Assembly (NCBI GenBank): GCA_013400115.1
Contig: VXBP01007145.1
Location: 1 to 64,000 of the forward strand
Direction of reading: 5' to 3'
Origin: Rhinopomastus cyanomelas
Lineage: Eukaryota; Chordata; Aves; Bucerotiformes; Rhinopomastidae
DNA length: 64,000 nucleotides
Below, piece after piece: positions 35,862 to 48,829 of the stretch (position 1 is the stretch's first letter; each line of letters starts with the position of its first letter). Position numbers and translations under genes: made by a program. The notes under the pieces were generated by a model that worked only from the letters and a program-made list of their open reading frames with translations, searched no databases and was not told the DNA's origin.

Positions 35862-36342
35862 AATCACAAAATCACAGAATGATTGAGGCTGGAAAAGCCC
35901 TCGAAGCTCATCCAGCCCAGACCAGGACCTAGCATCACCACAGCAGCCAGACCGGGGCTGTCCTTCAACACCTCCAGGGATAGCAACTCCACCAGTGCCC
36001 AATGCACTGGGTAGTCCATTCCAGGCTCTGATCACCCCTTCCATGAGGAAGGGCTTCCTAACATCCAATCTAACCCTCTCTTGGCAGCTTCAGGCCCTAC
36101 CCTCTTGTTTTGGCATTGATTGCCTGGCAGAACAGCCCAATCCCCACCTGCCCAGAACCTCCCTTCAGGAAGCTGGAGAGAGAGAAGGTCACCCTTGAGT
36201 TTCGTCCAGGCTAAACATCCACAGCTTCCTCAGCCTCTCCCCATCAGACTTTCCCTCCAGTCCCTTCCCCAGCCTCGCTGCTCCTCTGGACCCACTTCAG
36301 CCCCTCAATCTCTTTCTTGAACTGAGGGACCCAGAATAGCCA
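35862..36342 (-). mobile_element. CR1 3' end, type T2, minus strand
   Basis: Starts GAATCACAAAATCACAGAAT. 480 bp with a deletion, relative to other T2 copies, of the segment GGGCACTAAGGGCCACAGCC. Confidence 0.92.
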
Positions 36343-37349
36343 GTGTCACAGCAGGTGCAGTTTGGCTGATAAACATAATCACTCCGAGTCAGGCAGCGTG
36401 GGCACTGAGAAAGGAATCAGCTAGTCAGGGTTGATTGTTGAGCTTCAGAGGCAAAGCGTGAACACGGAAAACAGGAAGAGCTTTTTTCCTTATGGCCAAG
36501 GAGGAAGGGTGGAAGGAAAGAAGGGAAAAGCCATCAACTCTCAGCTCTTTTCACATCCTCTTTATGAAAAACCCAGCTGAGGAGATAAGTCTTTGATATG
36601 TAGGTTGCCCTACCCAGAGACTTGCTGGATCCCCAACGCTCTCTAGGTTCTTTGGAAAACTCAGTTTGAAGCCATCTTTATTCATGATAAGGCTCATCAA
36701 AGAGTAGCGTGGGCGACTCGTCAGATCAACTGGAGTTTCCCTTTGAATCTTGAGAATGTAAATATATAAAGCCAATTAAGTTTCATGGATTAATTTCCCC
36801 AAACTGCCGGATAAACTGGCAGATACTGTTAGTCAGCTAAGCTTGAATGATGTGGTTTCCATTAACCAGACCTTCAAAATAAGATTTTATGGCAGGAAAG
36901 ACAAATTTTGCCACCTGACCTGTAAATTCTTAGCATTCAGAGTGAAAGCTTCTTTTTAATGACTTCTAATACTGCTGCAAAAAATATGCTTGAGACAACT
37001 ACAGAGCAAAAGTCTCATCTTCAGAAGAGATGACTGGGGTTTAGTTGCTTAAAGCTGAGAAGGATGAGTTTGCTGCTGTTAATTTGAGCAACTGCAAAGA
37101 AAGAAAAAAATAATTCCCTAATGAAGAGCTCAAAAAAAAATTGCTAACTGGTTTCTGAAACTGAAATCTGGCCAATGCTCATCCTTTGATGAGTTCTAAC
37201 TAGTGTGAGGGTAAAAGACTGAAAACAATCAAAGGCAAAACTTGGCTTCAGAGTATGTCTGCTTTTAATATCTGCTTGGGAAACTTGCTCATCAGCCTTG
37301 GCTTCACCATTCACCAGACCTCTACATCTGAAGGACTGAAAACGACGAC
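36343..37349. other. No gene or repeat recognised
   Basis: 1.0 kb, AT-rich, with A-runs near 37105 and 37132. No ORF with a motif. Confidence 0.4.
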
Positions 37350-37965
37350 TGACTGAGGCTGGAAAAGCCCTCTGAGCTCATCCAGCTCAGCCCAGGAACT
37401 AACATCCCACATCTACCAGACGAGGGCACTAAGGGCCACAGCCAGGCTGTCCTTCAACATCTCCAGGGATAGCAACACCACCACTGCCCTGGGCAGTCCA
37501 GTCCAGGATCTGATCACTCTTTCTAGGAGGAAGGGCTTCTTAATATACAACTTAACCCTCCCCTGGCAGCTTCAGGCCCTGCCTTCTCATCCTAGCACTG
37601 GTTGCATGGGAGAAGAGCCCAACCCCCACCTGACTAAAACCGCCCTTCAGAGACTTGTAGAGAGGGAGAAGGTCCTCCTTGAGTGTCCTCCAGGCTAAAC
37701 ACCCCTATGTATCTCAGCCTCTCCTTATCAGACTTTCCCTTCAGTCCATTCCTCAGCTGGACCTGCTCCAGCCCCTCCATCTCTTTCTTGAAGTGAGGGG
37801 CCCAGCACCACCTCCAGTACTCAATGGGAGGCCTCCCCAGTGCTCAGTACAGGGGCAGAATGATGTCCCTAGTCCTGCTGGCCACAATATTGCTGATCCT
37901 AGCCAGAATGCCACTGGCTTTTCATGCCACCTGGGCACCCTGCTAGCTCCCTTTCAGTCTCCTTC
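37350..37965 (-). mobile_element. CR1 3' end, type T2, minus strand
   Basis: 615 bp, extending further 5' than most T2 copies, into ORF2 sequence (GGCCCAGCACCACCTCCAGT onward). The terminal octamer repeat is missing. Confidence 0.92.
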
Positions 37966-39257
37966 TCCAATATCACTTGACATCTTAATTTCATCTCAAA
38001 TCAAAATTATCTTCCTTGTTCTGAAATTACACAGCATTTTGTTTTATCTTCTCAGAACCAACACTGTGGAGCTCTGCTGTCCTGCAGAGATCCAGAATTC
38101 CTCTGCCCACGCTGCTCATTTAGGGCAGATTTGTCCTACTGGCTTCAGCTCAGGAGTATCAAAGGGAAGTGTTTATCTGTGAACTCAAAAGCAACAGAAA
38201 GAGAGTTCTCAAAGAGAAGTGCCAGGGGACACCTTCTCAGGAGGAGACAGGCTGAGCTTTGCAATGCAGCAAAAAGAACTAAGGCAGCTCCCTGGCTTTT
38301 AACTCTGCTGTGTGGCACCTTGTCCACAAAAAGACATCACTCACATCTACTTCACAAACAGCTTCAGATTAGTTGCAGTATGTTTTTAATTGGGAATTCA
38401 GATTCTTCTGGTTCAGAAGTGCACGTTTCCACTTGAGCTTGTGAAAAGCTGAGCTCATGGAGAAACTCCCACCTCCCCCCAAAAGGTCCTCTGTTGACAT
38501 TCATCTCTCTCTGGTTGTGTAGACAACCAGCTAATGGGCAAAACTGGAAGAGGTATTTCCAAGCACTAAAAACGAATCATGGTGCCCTGATGAAGCAGAA
38601 AAAAAGGGTTTCCGGATGCATTGTAGCTCCCGATTTCCTCTACCGTGACAAATTAGCATTTAATTGAACACCTGTCTCAACTCTAAACAAATCCTAGTGC
38701 CCTGAGTGGCTCCAACTTGCTTTTAAATATATTGAAATGGCATTCCTGGGGAGAATTTTAATCCTGAATTGTGAAACTTTCTGATCACTTTCTGTACCTG
38801 AAAGGAGTTAAAATCAATTGGAAGCCTCTGCATGAATTACCATCATCTTCAGCACCTAATACAGTTCTTACTGTGCCTGTTATTAAGTGCTGTGATGCCA
38901 GTTCACAACAGCCGTTCGGTTACAGTATTTCTGCGTCTCTAGCTCTTAATGATTTGAAAGGTACTTCAGATTCCTGAGCTGTGGGTTTCATCCCATTTCA
39001 CAGATTACTTTTAAATATGACTGCCAGCTGAAACCGTCCTGAGTTTATAATTCTTGATGATGAAGTTCTTGCTGAACTCCTTGATTTATCTCTCTTTTTT
39101 CCATTTCTTGCTGCATTTACACAGGAGAAGACACCCAGGAAACTTCAAGCTGAACCCAGAAAAGCCTGAATCACATCAACATCAGAACACACTTTCCCAA
39201 AAATCCCAAACAAGAATCTTTACTGACAAAAAAAGTTACAATTATAAGACTTAAAGC
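37966..39257. other. No gene or repeat recognised
   Basis: 1.3 kb. 38580-38720 has AT-rich homeodomain-type motifs (AATTAGCATTTAATTGAACA) and no repeat, so it could be non-coding conserved sequence; this cannot be tested from one genome. Confidence 0.35.
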
Positions 39258-39593
39258 AGCTTTCCAGTATCTGAAAGTGGCTACAAGAAAGCTAGTGGAA
39301 GGGCTTTTGACACAGGTGGTAGTGAGAGGAGAAGGGGAAAGAGTTGCAGACTTGAAGAGGGGAAACTGAGGTTGGCCATGTGGAAACAATTCTTTGCTGT
39401 GAGGGTGCCGAGATGCTGGAACAGGTGGCCCAAGGCAGTTGTGGCTGCCCCATCCCTGACTGTGTTGAAGGCCAGGTTGTCTGGGGCCCTGAGTAACCTG
39501 CTCTAGTGAAGGTGTCCCTGCATCTGGAGTGGGGTTAGAACTAGATGATCTTTAAGGTCCCTTCCAACCCTGGCCATTCCATGATTCTATGAC
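39258..39593 (+). mobile_element. CR1 3' end, type T4, sense
   Basis: 335 bp of sense T4 tail ending CATTCCATGATTCTATGAC. The same region as the sense T4 fragment at 4128. Confidence 0.93.
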
Positions 39594-40162
39594 TAAATAA
39601 TTCTGAGAGTAAAATTTTCCAACCCCTCTTGTTCATTATTTGTGACCTTCAAGCAATCAAAACTCTGCATCAGTGAGTTCCTTATAAAGAAGAGAATGAC
39701 AGAGGAAAACCAGGACAAAACACCCAAGCAGAAAAGAGGTCTTGGGCGTCCTGTCACACCAGTGTTAGCAACGTGAAGAAGGGAGGAGTTGTGCTCTCTC
39801 CAGCGGTGCAGGATACTCATAAAGGGCTGATTGAGGGAACGATACCTCCCACCTGACAGATAGTGCTAAATGCAGCTATTGTTAAAGAGATTGAGATTTT
39901 CAACAATCAGCCAGGAACCCAAGAAATTCCTCCAGTCTTTCACCTCTTCACTGATTAGGAAGCTGCTGTGGAATGAAAGATTTCTCAGCACTTCTCAAAT
40001 GTTAAGTTGGGAAGGAAGAACACCTCATTCTTAGGGGACAAGGGGCAGAGGATGAAGTAGAGTCAGCAGTCAAGGCACCTCAAAAGGCAGTGCTGCCCCT
40101 AAATTGTCATAACAGACCAGCAGTAGCTGTCTGCTATCCTAAGGCAGTGGTGAGGAACTCTA
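39594..40162. other. No gene or repeat recognised
   Basis: About 570 bp between two CR1 copies. Confidence 0.4.
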
Positions 40163-40610
40163 CTCATAGAATCATAGGGTTGTAAGAGACTTCCAAATGG
40201 CATCTACTCCAAACCCCCTAAAACAAGCTGGGCCAGCACTCACCAGATCAGGTTGCCCATAGCCCCAGACAACCTGACCTTGAATGATTCCAGAAATGGG
40301 GCCTCCACCCTCTTTCTGGGCAGCTTGTTCAAAGAAACCCCCACCCTCAGATTCAAGGACCTTTTCCTCCTGTCCAGCCTCAGTCTGCCCTTTGCCAGCT
40401 TCAAACCATGACCCCTTATCCTATTGTTCCCTGCCCTACTGAACAGTCTTCCCCACCCTTCTGACAGCCCTTGTCAGGGACTGGAAGGTTGCCCTGGTGC
40501 CTTCTCCTCATCAAGCTGAACAAACCAAACTCTCTCAGTCTGTCCTTGTAAGAAAGGTGCTCCAGCCTTCTGAGCAGCCCTTGTGAGTCCAGTGAGCATG
40601 TAGCAGGTCC
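40163..40610 (-). mobile_element. CR1 3' end, type T3, minus strand
   Basis: 448 bp, starting CTCATAGAATCATAGGGTTG, the longest T3 copy. It includes antisense ORF2-tail sequence (CTGAACAAACCAAACTCTCT). Confidence 0.92.
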
Positions 40611-40679
40611 AAATACAGCACTGGAGGTCTAGGTATCACAAGGAGAAACAACTGGGGTGATGGCTACAGCAAGAACACA

Positions 40680-40810
40680 TCCAGATGTTTAAAACCCGCC
40701 TGGATGTGTTCCTGTGTGACTTGGTCTAGGTGATCCTACTATGGCAGGGGGATTGGACTAGACAATCTTTCGAGGTCCCTTCCAATCCCTAATGATTCTA
40801 TGATTCTGTG
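40680..40810 (+). mobile_element. CR1 3' end, type T1, sense
   Basis: Short sense T1 tail (GATTGGACTAGACAATCTTT, CTAATGATTCTATGATTCTG). Two well-kept octamer units suggest a younger copy. Confidence 0.93.
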
Positions 40811-41769
40811 CTGCACTTCTCTGTCCCTGGAGCAAGAATTGATGCTTGGGTTTAACAGGTCCTGCCAACAAGATGCCCCATCACGGACTCTCTACTGAAG
40901 AGCAAATGCAATGCAGGGACTGCTGTAAAAAAAAAAAATCTAACTCAGAATAATAAAAAAATATAAAGGACAGAAGAATGGGAGCTTTTAGACAAGAAGA
41001 TATCTGAGTTGGCTGTCTGACGCACAGGGAGCACATCTGCAATTCTCAAGCCGCAGCATTTAATATTAAAATGTCATTATATTTATTCTTTCACTGCAAT
41101 ATCAAAAAATGGTAACTAGGCAACATCGTGACTCCTGAGTGGACTCAAATCTCAAAACACTTAAACAGCAGATCGAAGTGAGAAACGGCAAGCGGTGATT
41201 TAAAACCTGGTCTTTATGTTTAGACCTTAGCAGAGCCAACCATCCCGCCCTTACAGTCCCTCTACTGAAACCTGCACACACATAAGTACCCTCAGTTGTA
41301 TCAACACTAGAAGAGAGGAGGAAAGGCTGCTAGTATGGTGGTTGACAGACAAGAAGCTAATAGCTCCTCCAAGGGATGGACAAGCACCTGGATTCAAGGA
41401 GAACTCAGCAGTGTTGGTCCAAAAAGTCACCAGCTGCTGTTTTGAATCTCAGCTGGGTTTTCAATATGAAGAAGAGCAGGGAAGCAGCAGGAACATAACA
41501 GTCAACTCCATGGATGAGAGTTGTTCAAAACCCACTGTACAGCTGAAGTCTTGGTCATGCAAAGAGCTGCCCCTCTGCAGAGAAGGGACAGAGGGGCAGG
41601 TACCTTTACCCCTCCACTGAGCACTGGTGTTCAGTGCATGACAGCACTACATGTCCACCACTGATAGACAAACCATCTCCACATCCTCCTCCAGGAAGGC
41701 ACGTGGATGTTGCATGTGGGAACATTCAAACCCTCATTGTTACTGGTGTTAGGCAGGACAGTCACAAGG
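40811..41769. other. No gene recognised
   Basis: About 960 bp with a 12-13 base A-run at 40926-40938. A 92-codon + ORF (41342-41620) has no recognisable domain and no supporting splice or promoter signal. Confidence 0.4.
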
Positions 41770-41950
41770 TCTGTTTGAGGCACAGGAACAGGTTGCCCAG
41801 GGAGGTTGTGGCTGCTCCATCCCTGGCAGTGTTCAAGACCAGGTTGGATGGGGCTCTGGGCAACCTGGTCTGGTGAGAGATGTCGCTGCCCATGGCAGGA
41901 GATTGGAACTGAGTGAGCTCCAATCCAGACCAGTCTGTGATTCTGTGATT
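41770..41950 (+). mobile_element. CR1 3' end, type T3-like, sense
   Basis: 180 bp (GGAACAGGTTGCCCAGGGAG ... CAGTCTGTGATTCTGTGATT). The tail before the octamers is diverged. Confidence 0.88.
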
Positions 41951-42501
41951 AATCTATGAACAGGCAGAAGGAATCTGGATTATGACCCTCAGCTCTTCTT
42001 GAAGTCCTACCTGCAGGTTTCCCTGTTCTACTCCTGCTCTGAAATGAGCTTTGACTCATTTTGTTCTGTGCTCTGATTTCTCCAGGTGAGTCTCATTTCA
42101 CAAAGTCTTAAATAATCAGCACAAAAATGATGAAAAGTGGAAGAACTTAGAGGTTCAAAACATTGCCCCCCTCCCTTCTCTAAAGCAAAATTGTGGGACT
42201 TGCAGCATCTGCTGACAACATCTGCACCAACCTCAAACACAGATGCTCCCATTTCCTCTTAAGAAACAAGTTTCTTCCCATGAGCAGATGAGAAGGCTGA
42301 AGCAGATTTTGCTTGTGAAGATGCTGGAGACAACTGCGGTTAATTAATTTTTATAAAAGGAAAAGCAGCCACTGGTGTTTTCTTACAGCCCCGGAGATGT
42401 AAATGAGAGACTGCCAGAGCTGTTTGGACTGACAGATCAAAAACGGTGTGAGAACAGTACATAGGAACCAGGACAGAAGACAACCATGGGGAAGATCCAA
42501 A
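41951..42501. other. No gene or repeat recognised
   Basis: About 550 bp, AT-rich. Confidence 0.4.
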
Positions 42502-42792
42502 TAGTATCATAGGGTTGGAAGGGACCTCCAAAGGGCACCTACTCCAAACCCCTTACAACAAGCAGGGCCAGGACTCACCAGATCAGGTTGCCCACAGCCC
42601 CAGCCTGCCTGCCCTTGAATGGCTCCAGGGATGAGGCCTCCACCAGCCCTCTGGGCAGCCTGTTCCAGGGATCCCCTATCCTCAGATTCAAGTACTTTTT
42701 CCTCCTTTACAACCTAAATCTGCCCTTTTCCAGTTTCAAACCATGACCCCATATCATATTGTTCCCTGCCCTATTGAACAGCCCCCTCTGAG
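42502..42792 (-). mobile_element. CR1 3' end, type T3, minus strand
   Basis: 290 bp (ATCATAGGGTTGGAAGGGAC, CTCCAAACCCCTTACAACAA). Truncated at CTATTGAACAGCCCC, close to the limit of the copy at 48830. Confidence 0.92.
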
Positions 42793-43419
42793 TTCAGCAG
42801 ACTTTTCAAATGACATAATCGGGCACAGAAAGCAGTTTAGGGAGAGATTGTGTCTCTCCTAAGACAGAACTGACATATGGGGAGGATTTAACTTGCCAAT
42901 GAAATTCCTCTTGAGAGTTGATACCTTCCCTGCCTCACATCTATGTCCTGGTTGTGTAACTGGTACCTGGTATGGGCACAGAAAATGCTTTCCCAGGCTG
43001 CTTTCAGCATCATCTTTTTGGGCAGTAATTACCCAACCCTCAGCCACGCAGGATGTGTGAAGGATAAAGGCTAGACCACTGAGCAGGACCAGCTCAGAGA
43101 AATAAACCCCTTATCCACAAGGAGGTCAGTGGGGACAAAGTTCCAACAAAATTCCTGATAAGTTTTGAATGAATGAAGCCTTTTTGTCTCACTGACATTT
43201 CCAAAAGCATGAACATGCATATTGAAACACTTATCATCATGCAGCCAATATGAGTAATAAACAGTTTAGACATTATGTAGGTCACTGGCCGCATTCACCG
43301 TTCACATGTGACACTCCTCTCTTTTAAATGTCCACAAACCAAGCACAAGAACTTCTTTGTATTCCCACCTAGAGAGCCCCCATTATCTGACAAAGTGTTT
43401 AAAAGATGCTGTGCCAAGC
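42793..43419. other. No gene or repeat recognised
   Basis: About 630 bp. Two short stretches, near 42870-42910 and 43125-43165, look weakly alike (both include AAATTCCT); too short to call a repeat. Confidence 0.35.
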
Positions 43420-44155
43420 GCAGAATCATTGAGGCTGGAAAAGCCTTCTGAGCTAGTCCAGTTCAGACCAGATACTAACATCACCACAGCAGCCAGACCA
43501 GTGCTGTCCTGGTCTGCCACAGCCAGGATGTCCTTCAACACATCCAGGGATAGCAACTCCATCACTGCCCTGGCCAGTCCATTCCAGGCTCTGATCATCC
43601 TTCCCATGAGTAAGGGCTTCCTAATCCACCCCAGCAGCTTCAGGCCCTGTCCTCTCCTCTTGGTGCTAGTTGCCTGCAAGCAGAACCCAACTCCCACCAG
43701 ACTACAACCTCCCTTCAGGGAATTGGAGAGAGGGAGAAGGTTCCCCCTGAGTGTACTCCAGGCTATACACCCCCAGCTCCCTCAGCCCATCCTCAGCAGA
43801 CTTTACCCCCAGTCCCTTCCCCAGCCTGGTTGCTTATCTGAACCCACTCTAGCCCCTCAGTCTCTTTCTTGAAGTGAGGGGCCCACAACTGTCCCCAGTA
43901 CTCTAGAGAGGTCTCCTCCTGTGCCCTACAGGGGTAGAATGACATCCCTAGTCCAGCTGGCCACCCTACTCCTGATCAAAGCCAGGATACCATTGACCTT
44001 CTGGGCCACCTGGGCACTCTTCTGGGTCCTGTTCAGTTGGTTGTCACCCAGTACTGCCAGGTCTCTCTGCCAGGCTGCTCTCCATCCACGCATCTCCCAG
44101 TTTGTAGCTGTACGAGGTTATTGTGGCCACAGTGCAGGACCCCACACTTACTAAT
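43420..44155 (-). mobile_element. CR1 with ORF2 C-terminus, type T2, minus strand
   Basis: About 735 bp, the longest uninterrupted T2 copy. It extends into ORF2 coding sequence (antisense, 43780-44155) that is broken by stops and indels. Confidence 0.93.
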
Positions 44156-44176
44156 AGTCTTCTTCTGATTTACAGT

Positions 44177-44415
44177 AAATCATAGACTGGTTTGGGTTGG
44201 AAGAGAGCTCAGAGCTCCCCCAGTTCCAAAACCCTGCCATGGGCAGCAACAACTCTCACCAGACCAGGGTGCCCCCAGTCCCATCCAACCTGGCCTTGGA
44301 CACTTCCAGGGATGGAGCAGTCACAACCTCCCCGGTGGACCTCTTTCCAGGGCCTCAGCACCCTCACAGAGAGGAAATTTCTGCCTGAGATCTCATTTAA
44401 GTTTTCCCTCTCTTA
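44177..44415 (-). mobile_element. CR1 3' end, type T8, minus strand
   Basis: 240 bp (CTCACCAGACCAGGGTGCCC, CCATCCAACCTGGCCTTGGA). Placed head-to-tail 20 bp from the preceding T2 copy. Confidence 0.9.
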
Positions 44416-44724
44416 GCTTCAAAGCCAAAGCAACTGCTCTTTGCAAGATATGGGGAAGGCATGAAAAGAGCAGTTTGCTCCTGGATACCATACAAGCACA
44501 GGAAAGGATTGAAGTTCAACTGATGATTCAAAAACCCTGATTCCCAGCCAAAAATCAATGGGATACTAAAAGGCTGCAGCAGTTGGATAACCCAAAAGTG
44601 CTGGATAACATTCCCAGGTCCAGAGAGGCAGCTCAGAGCCGTACCAAGCAAAGCATGAGAGCTCTCTGTAATCAGACCGATGCACTTCGATAGCTCAGTC
44701 TGAGCAGTTCCAGCAGAATTCCAC
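44416..44724. other. No gene or repeat recognised
   Basis: About 310 bp. A minus 116-codon ORF (44397-44747) spans it without motif. Confidence 0.4.
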
Positions 44725-45715
44725 AGAATCAGAGAATCACAGAACATTAGGGATAGGAAGGAACCTCAAAAGATCATCCAAGTCCAATCCCTCCATCACA
44801 GTAGGATCCCTTAGATCCAGGAACATGGCCAGGTGGGTTTCAAAGGTCTTCAGAGAAGGAGACTCCACAAACCCCCTGGGCTGCCCCTTTCAGTGCTCTG
44901 TCACCCTCACCATGAAGAAGTTCCTTCTCATACTGATGTAGAATCTCCTCTGTTCAAGCTCACACCTGTTGCCCCTTGTCCTATCATTGTATTACACTGG
45001 GCAGTGCCTGGCTCCATCCTCCTGACACCCACCTTTTCCATATTAATTCATGGGGTCACCCCTTAGTCTCTTTTTTTGCCAAAATAAAGACACCCAGCTC
45101 CCTCAGCCTTTCTTCATCTAGGAGATGCTCCACTCCCTTCATCATCTTTGTGGCTCTGCACTGGACACTCTCCAATAGCTCTGTGTCCTTCTGGAACTAA
45201 GTGGCCCAGAACCGGACATAATCATCCAGATGTGATCTCACCAAAGCATAGTAGAGGGAGAGAACTTCTCTTAATCTACTATCAACTCCCCTTCTAATCC
45301 ACTCCAGGATGCCACTGTCCATGGCCACAAGGCTCCCATTGCTGCCTCCTGTCTATCCTGCTGGCCACCAGCACCCCAAGGTCCCTTTCTCCTACAGTGC
45401 TTTCCAACAAGTCAGTCCTCAACCTGTCCTGGTCCCCGGGGTTGTTCTTTCCCAGATCCCAGACTCTACACTGCCCTGGCATTCAATGTCTCCCTGCCCA
45501 GCTCTCCAGCCTTTCCAGGTCCTGCTGGATGTCAGCACAGCCTGCTGGGATGTTGGCCACTCCTCCCAGCTTTGTGTCATCAGCAAACTTGCTGACAGTG
45601 CACTCCAATCCCTCATTCAAGTCATCAACGAATATATTGCATAGGACTGGTCCCAGTACCGACCCCTGGGGGACTCCACTAGATCCAGGCCTCCAACTAG
45701 ACTCCATTTATAAGC
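44725..45715 (-). mobile_element. CR1 with RT active site, type T1, minus strand
   Basis: About 990 bp. On the minus strand 45483-45707 encodes SSGVPQGSVLGPVLCNIFVD and SKFADDTKLGG: RT motifs with an intact FADD (45576-45587). Downstream parts continue in shifted frames (ESTVGERDLGVLVAS), then the C-terminal tail and the T1 3' end. This shows the active site expected of a working element, unlike copies A and B. Confidence 0.94.
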
Positions 45716-47462
45716 TGTTAAAATTGCTGCCATCACATTATCTCCAGATGCGTGTGCATGGCACCTCGAAAAAGACCCCTAAACTTCCTGCCAAGGCTCC
45801 AGTTAACAGCTCAAATACTAATTTAAGTCTATAACACCTGTCCATATCATTGGGAACTCAGGGAAAGGGGAGTGTGTAATTGAAAATCTTCAGTAATTTT
45901 CCAAAGGATTCAATATCGATGCCACAGAGCCATTCATTAAGGGAGCTGTCTCAAGGAGCTGCAGCTAATACTCTGAGGAATTGCCAAGAGAAGGAAGAGC
46001 AAAGGGACCTTTGCTTTACCCTATAAATTGCTCCAGAGTGCCAACTCTGCTGAGGGGCAGCAAGGTCAGTCCTTCCATCCTGCTCCAGCTCGATCAGCAG
46101 TGCAGATGACACAGAAGAGCAGAGGGTTTTCAGGGATAATGAACTGATGGAGACATTTCTGTGCCCCCTGCCTGCACTGGTAACCAGTCAGGGGCTTTCC
46201 CATCACCCACTAGAAGAGGGTGATTTTCACCTTCTGCATCCAATTACCTTCCCTGATTCTAATACGTTTATCTGGGAAACCTCAAAGCAAGTGATGAGGA
46301 AGTCAGGAGGGAACATTTTCCCCTTCATGAGATGGGGAAGCCAAGGCTTGGCAGAGCTGGACAGGCCCAACACCAGCCTCTGGGGTTCCTCACACATCCT
46401 GCAGGTTGCCCACAAACCACAGAGCTGACAATCCTACAAGTATCAGCATATCCTCTGCCAGAAAAGGTCAAGCTGTCTATGCAAACCACCAGCACCACAT
46501 ACATCATCAGGAAGAGGGGAAATCTGTGACATTTATGAACCAGCAGTGATCCCACACAGAGGTTGGCTGAGCAGTGGAGCACCGGGAGGCACTGCAGCGA
46601 CCATGGTAGGAAGGCACAGGAGACACCACCCTGCCTTCCATGCTTTCCATTGCAACTACAACTCTGAATGCATTAAACCACCCAAATGCAATTAAAACCT
46701 CTAGAGTGCAGGAGATAATTGAGAAGGTTCTTTACCACCAGGTAATGGAATGAAGTCCAAGCATGGTAAAGGGGTCTGAGCTTGGTAGCGGAGTCTAAGC
46801 ACAGTATGTCTCCAGCAGCGATGCCCAGAGCAGTCCACAGCTGCCTATTGTGCCCTATTGTGGCGGGCAATTATCACGTAATGGCAAAATTAGGCCAATG
46901 TGGAAATAAGGCTAGAGAACAAGGACGGAATTTTGTTAACTTACCTACAAAAGACATGCAACCCTCTCAGATGACAAATATTTATCTGGGAATACCTCAC
47001 TTGCCTATTGTTCTGTGGGCCAATAAAAAGACCATTTAAAACCCATTCAGAGGCATCAACTCTTGTGTTTGATGAGGCTAAGTTCCCTCGATAGAAAGCA
47101 GCACCACAAAGAAATTATTTGAAAGCATCTTCCCACTGATTAAAAAATTATTTATATGGAATTACACCTTCAGGGGTGAGGAGATGATGTGTTTAATCCC
47201 ACTGCCTGCCCTTCTCCAGCCCAATAATACAGAGTCTCACCTCTGGGATAGTGCAGTCATATTAATGGTTCCAGTACTGCTGTCGTGTTTGCAAGGAATT
47301 GCTGTTAGAGGGGTTGTGCTTCCCGAGGAGATCAATATTTTTAATTCTAGTAAACAAAGAGCATAATGAAGCTGTGTCTTGGAAACAATCTGGCACTTCC
47401 TGTGGGGAACAGTGTCCTGCAAACTATTTCCCATACAAATACTGAAAATCCAGCACAGCCTA
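45716..47462. other. No gene or repeat recognised
   Basis: 1.75 kb. Near 47020 AATAAA is followed by CCATTTAAAACCC; an old LTR was considered but the order of signals does not fit. ORFs of 60-93 codons lack motifs. Confidence 0.4.
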
Positions 47463-48008
47463 AAATCACAGAATCACTCTGGTTGGAAAAGACCCCTGGG
47501 ATCATCAAGTCCAACCATCAACTCTACTCTGCAAAGTTCACCCTTAAACCAGAGCCCTCAGCACCATACCTAAACGATTCTTAAACACCTCCAGAGAAAG
47601 CAACACAAACTCCCTCTGCACAGCCTGTTCCAGTGACCAACCACTCTTCCTGTGAAAACCTTTTCCTACTGTCGAGTCTAACACTTCCCTGTTGTGGTTT
47701 GAATCCATTCCCTCTTGTTCTACCACTAATTGCTTGTGAGAAGAGACCAGCACCAACCTCTCCACAAAGTCCTGTCAGGTTGTTGTAGAGAGCAATAAGG
47801 TCTCCTCTCAGCTCCTCTTCTTTAACCTACAAAACCCAAGCTCTTTCAATTGCTCTTCATAAAAGATTTATTCTCCAGGCCATTCACCAGACTCATTGCC
47901 CTCCTCTGCACCTGCTTCAGCACCTCAATATCTCTCCTGTATTGAGGTGTCCCAATTGGGCCCAGTACTCAAAATGTGGCCTCACCAATGCTGAAGACAG
48001 GGGGACAA
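47463..48008 (-). mobile_element. CR1 3' end, type T6, minus strand
   Basis: 545 bp from AAATCACAGAATCACTCTGG to TGGCCTCACCAATGCTGAAG, including the ORF2 C-terminal region in antisense with indels. The longest T6 copy. Confidence 0.93.
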
Positions 48009-48315
48009 TAAAAAAAAATCCATTCCACTGCCCTCCCATCTACCACCAAGAGAGACAGAGAAGCCACTGGCTCATTCAAGTGTGCTATGGCTTTAATCAG
48101 TCTTTGCCATAACTATTTGCTCCTACCTTCCTTATACTAGCAGGACAAGATGCTGAACAAAACCATTAGCAAAGTGCCTTTGCCCCAGAGGATGGAGCGA
48201 TGATGTGGGAAGGTGGTCACACACTCCAGACTTTGGATTTTGGAAACTATCTTAGAAAAATAAATCACTGCTGTGGCTTCTGGCCACCTCTTTTCATAGT
48301 GTTTTCAACCTTCTT
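48009..48315. other. No gene or repeat recognised
   Basis: About 305 bp starting with a short A-run next to the truncated CR1 end. Confidence 0.4.
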
Positions 48316-48375
48316 TGCTGGTTGGACTTAATGATCTTGGAGGTCTCTTCCAAATTTAACGATTCTATTCTAGAA
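48316..48375 (+). mobile_element. CR1 3' tip, sense
   Basis: 60 bp: GCTGGTTGGACTTAATGATC, GGTCTCTTCCAAATTTAACG, ATTCTATTCTAG. Confidence 0.8.
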
Positions 48376-48829
48376 TTCCATAACTTGCTAATACATATTT
48401 TTCCAGACCTCCTGCCTTATCACAGTATCACAGTACCAGTCTGTGGCAGTTCCAGGTAGAGGCAAAATTGTTTGGTGAATAATTTTGATAGAAGTAAGGG
48501 CTGGGGGACATGACACCAGTGGTGACACTGATGTCAGAGTAAGTTTGAGGAAGCCCTACATGGATAATGTTTATAGAAACTCCTCAGGTCCCAGCTACCT
48601 CTCAGCATTTCCCTTCGATAGATCTCACTTTTATTTCCAATTAATTTGCTCACCATAATCTCATTCATCTGTTTATAACCCTTTTTGTGTGCCTGTTTCC
48701 TATCAGCATTCACGTAAACATCAAGCTTTTCCTTTAAAAGCAGTGAGTTCTAAATAAACACAACTCTACAATAAGAGATTGGAGAAATCATAAGTGGTTT
48801 ATGGGTTGGAAACCAGGTAAATATCATGA
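48376..48829. other. No gene or repeat recognised
   Basis: About 455 bp; no repeat signature. Confidence 0.4.

Noticed and set aside
37679..38182. 167-codon + ORF
   Set aside because: Its first half is the antisense of a T2 CR1 and the rest shows no domain or splice evidence.
42870..43165. Diverged tandem duplication around AAATTCCT
   Set aside because: The match is short and weak and could be chance.
46790..47110. LTR near 47020
   Set aside because: AATAAA precedes the TTTAAA motif, the wrong order for a promoter and poly(A) pair, and no ends could be defined.
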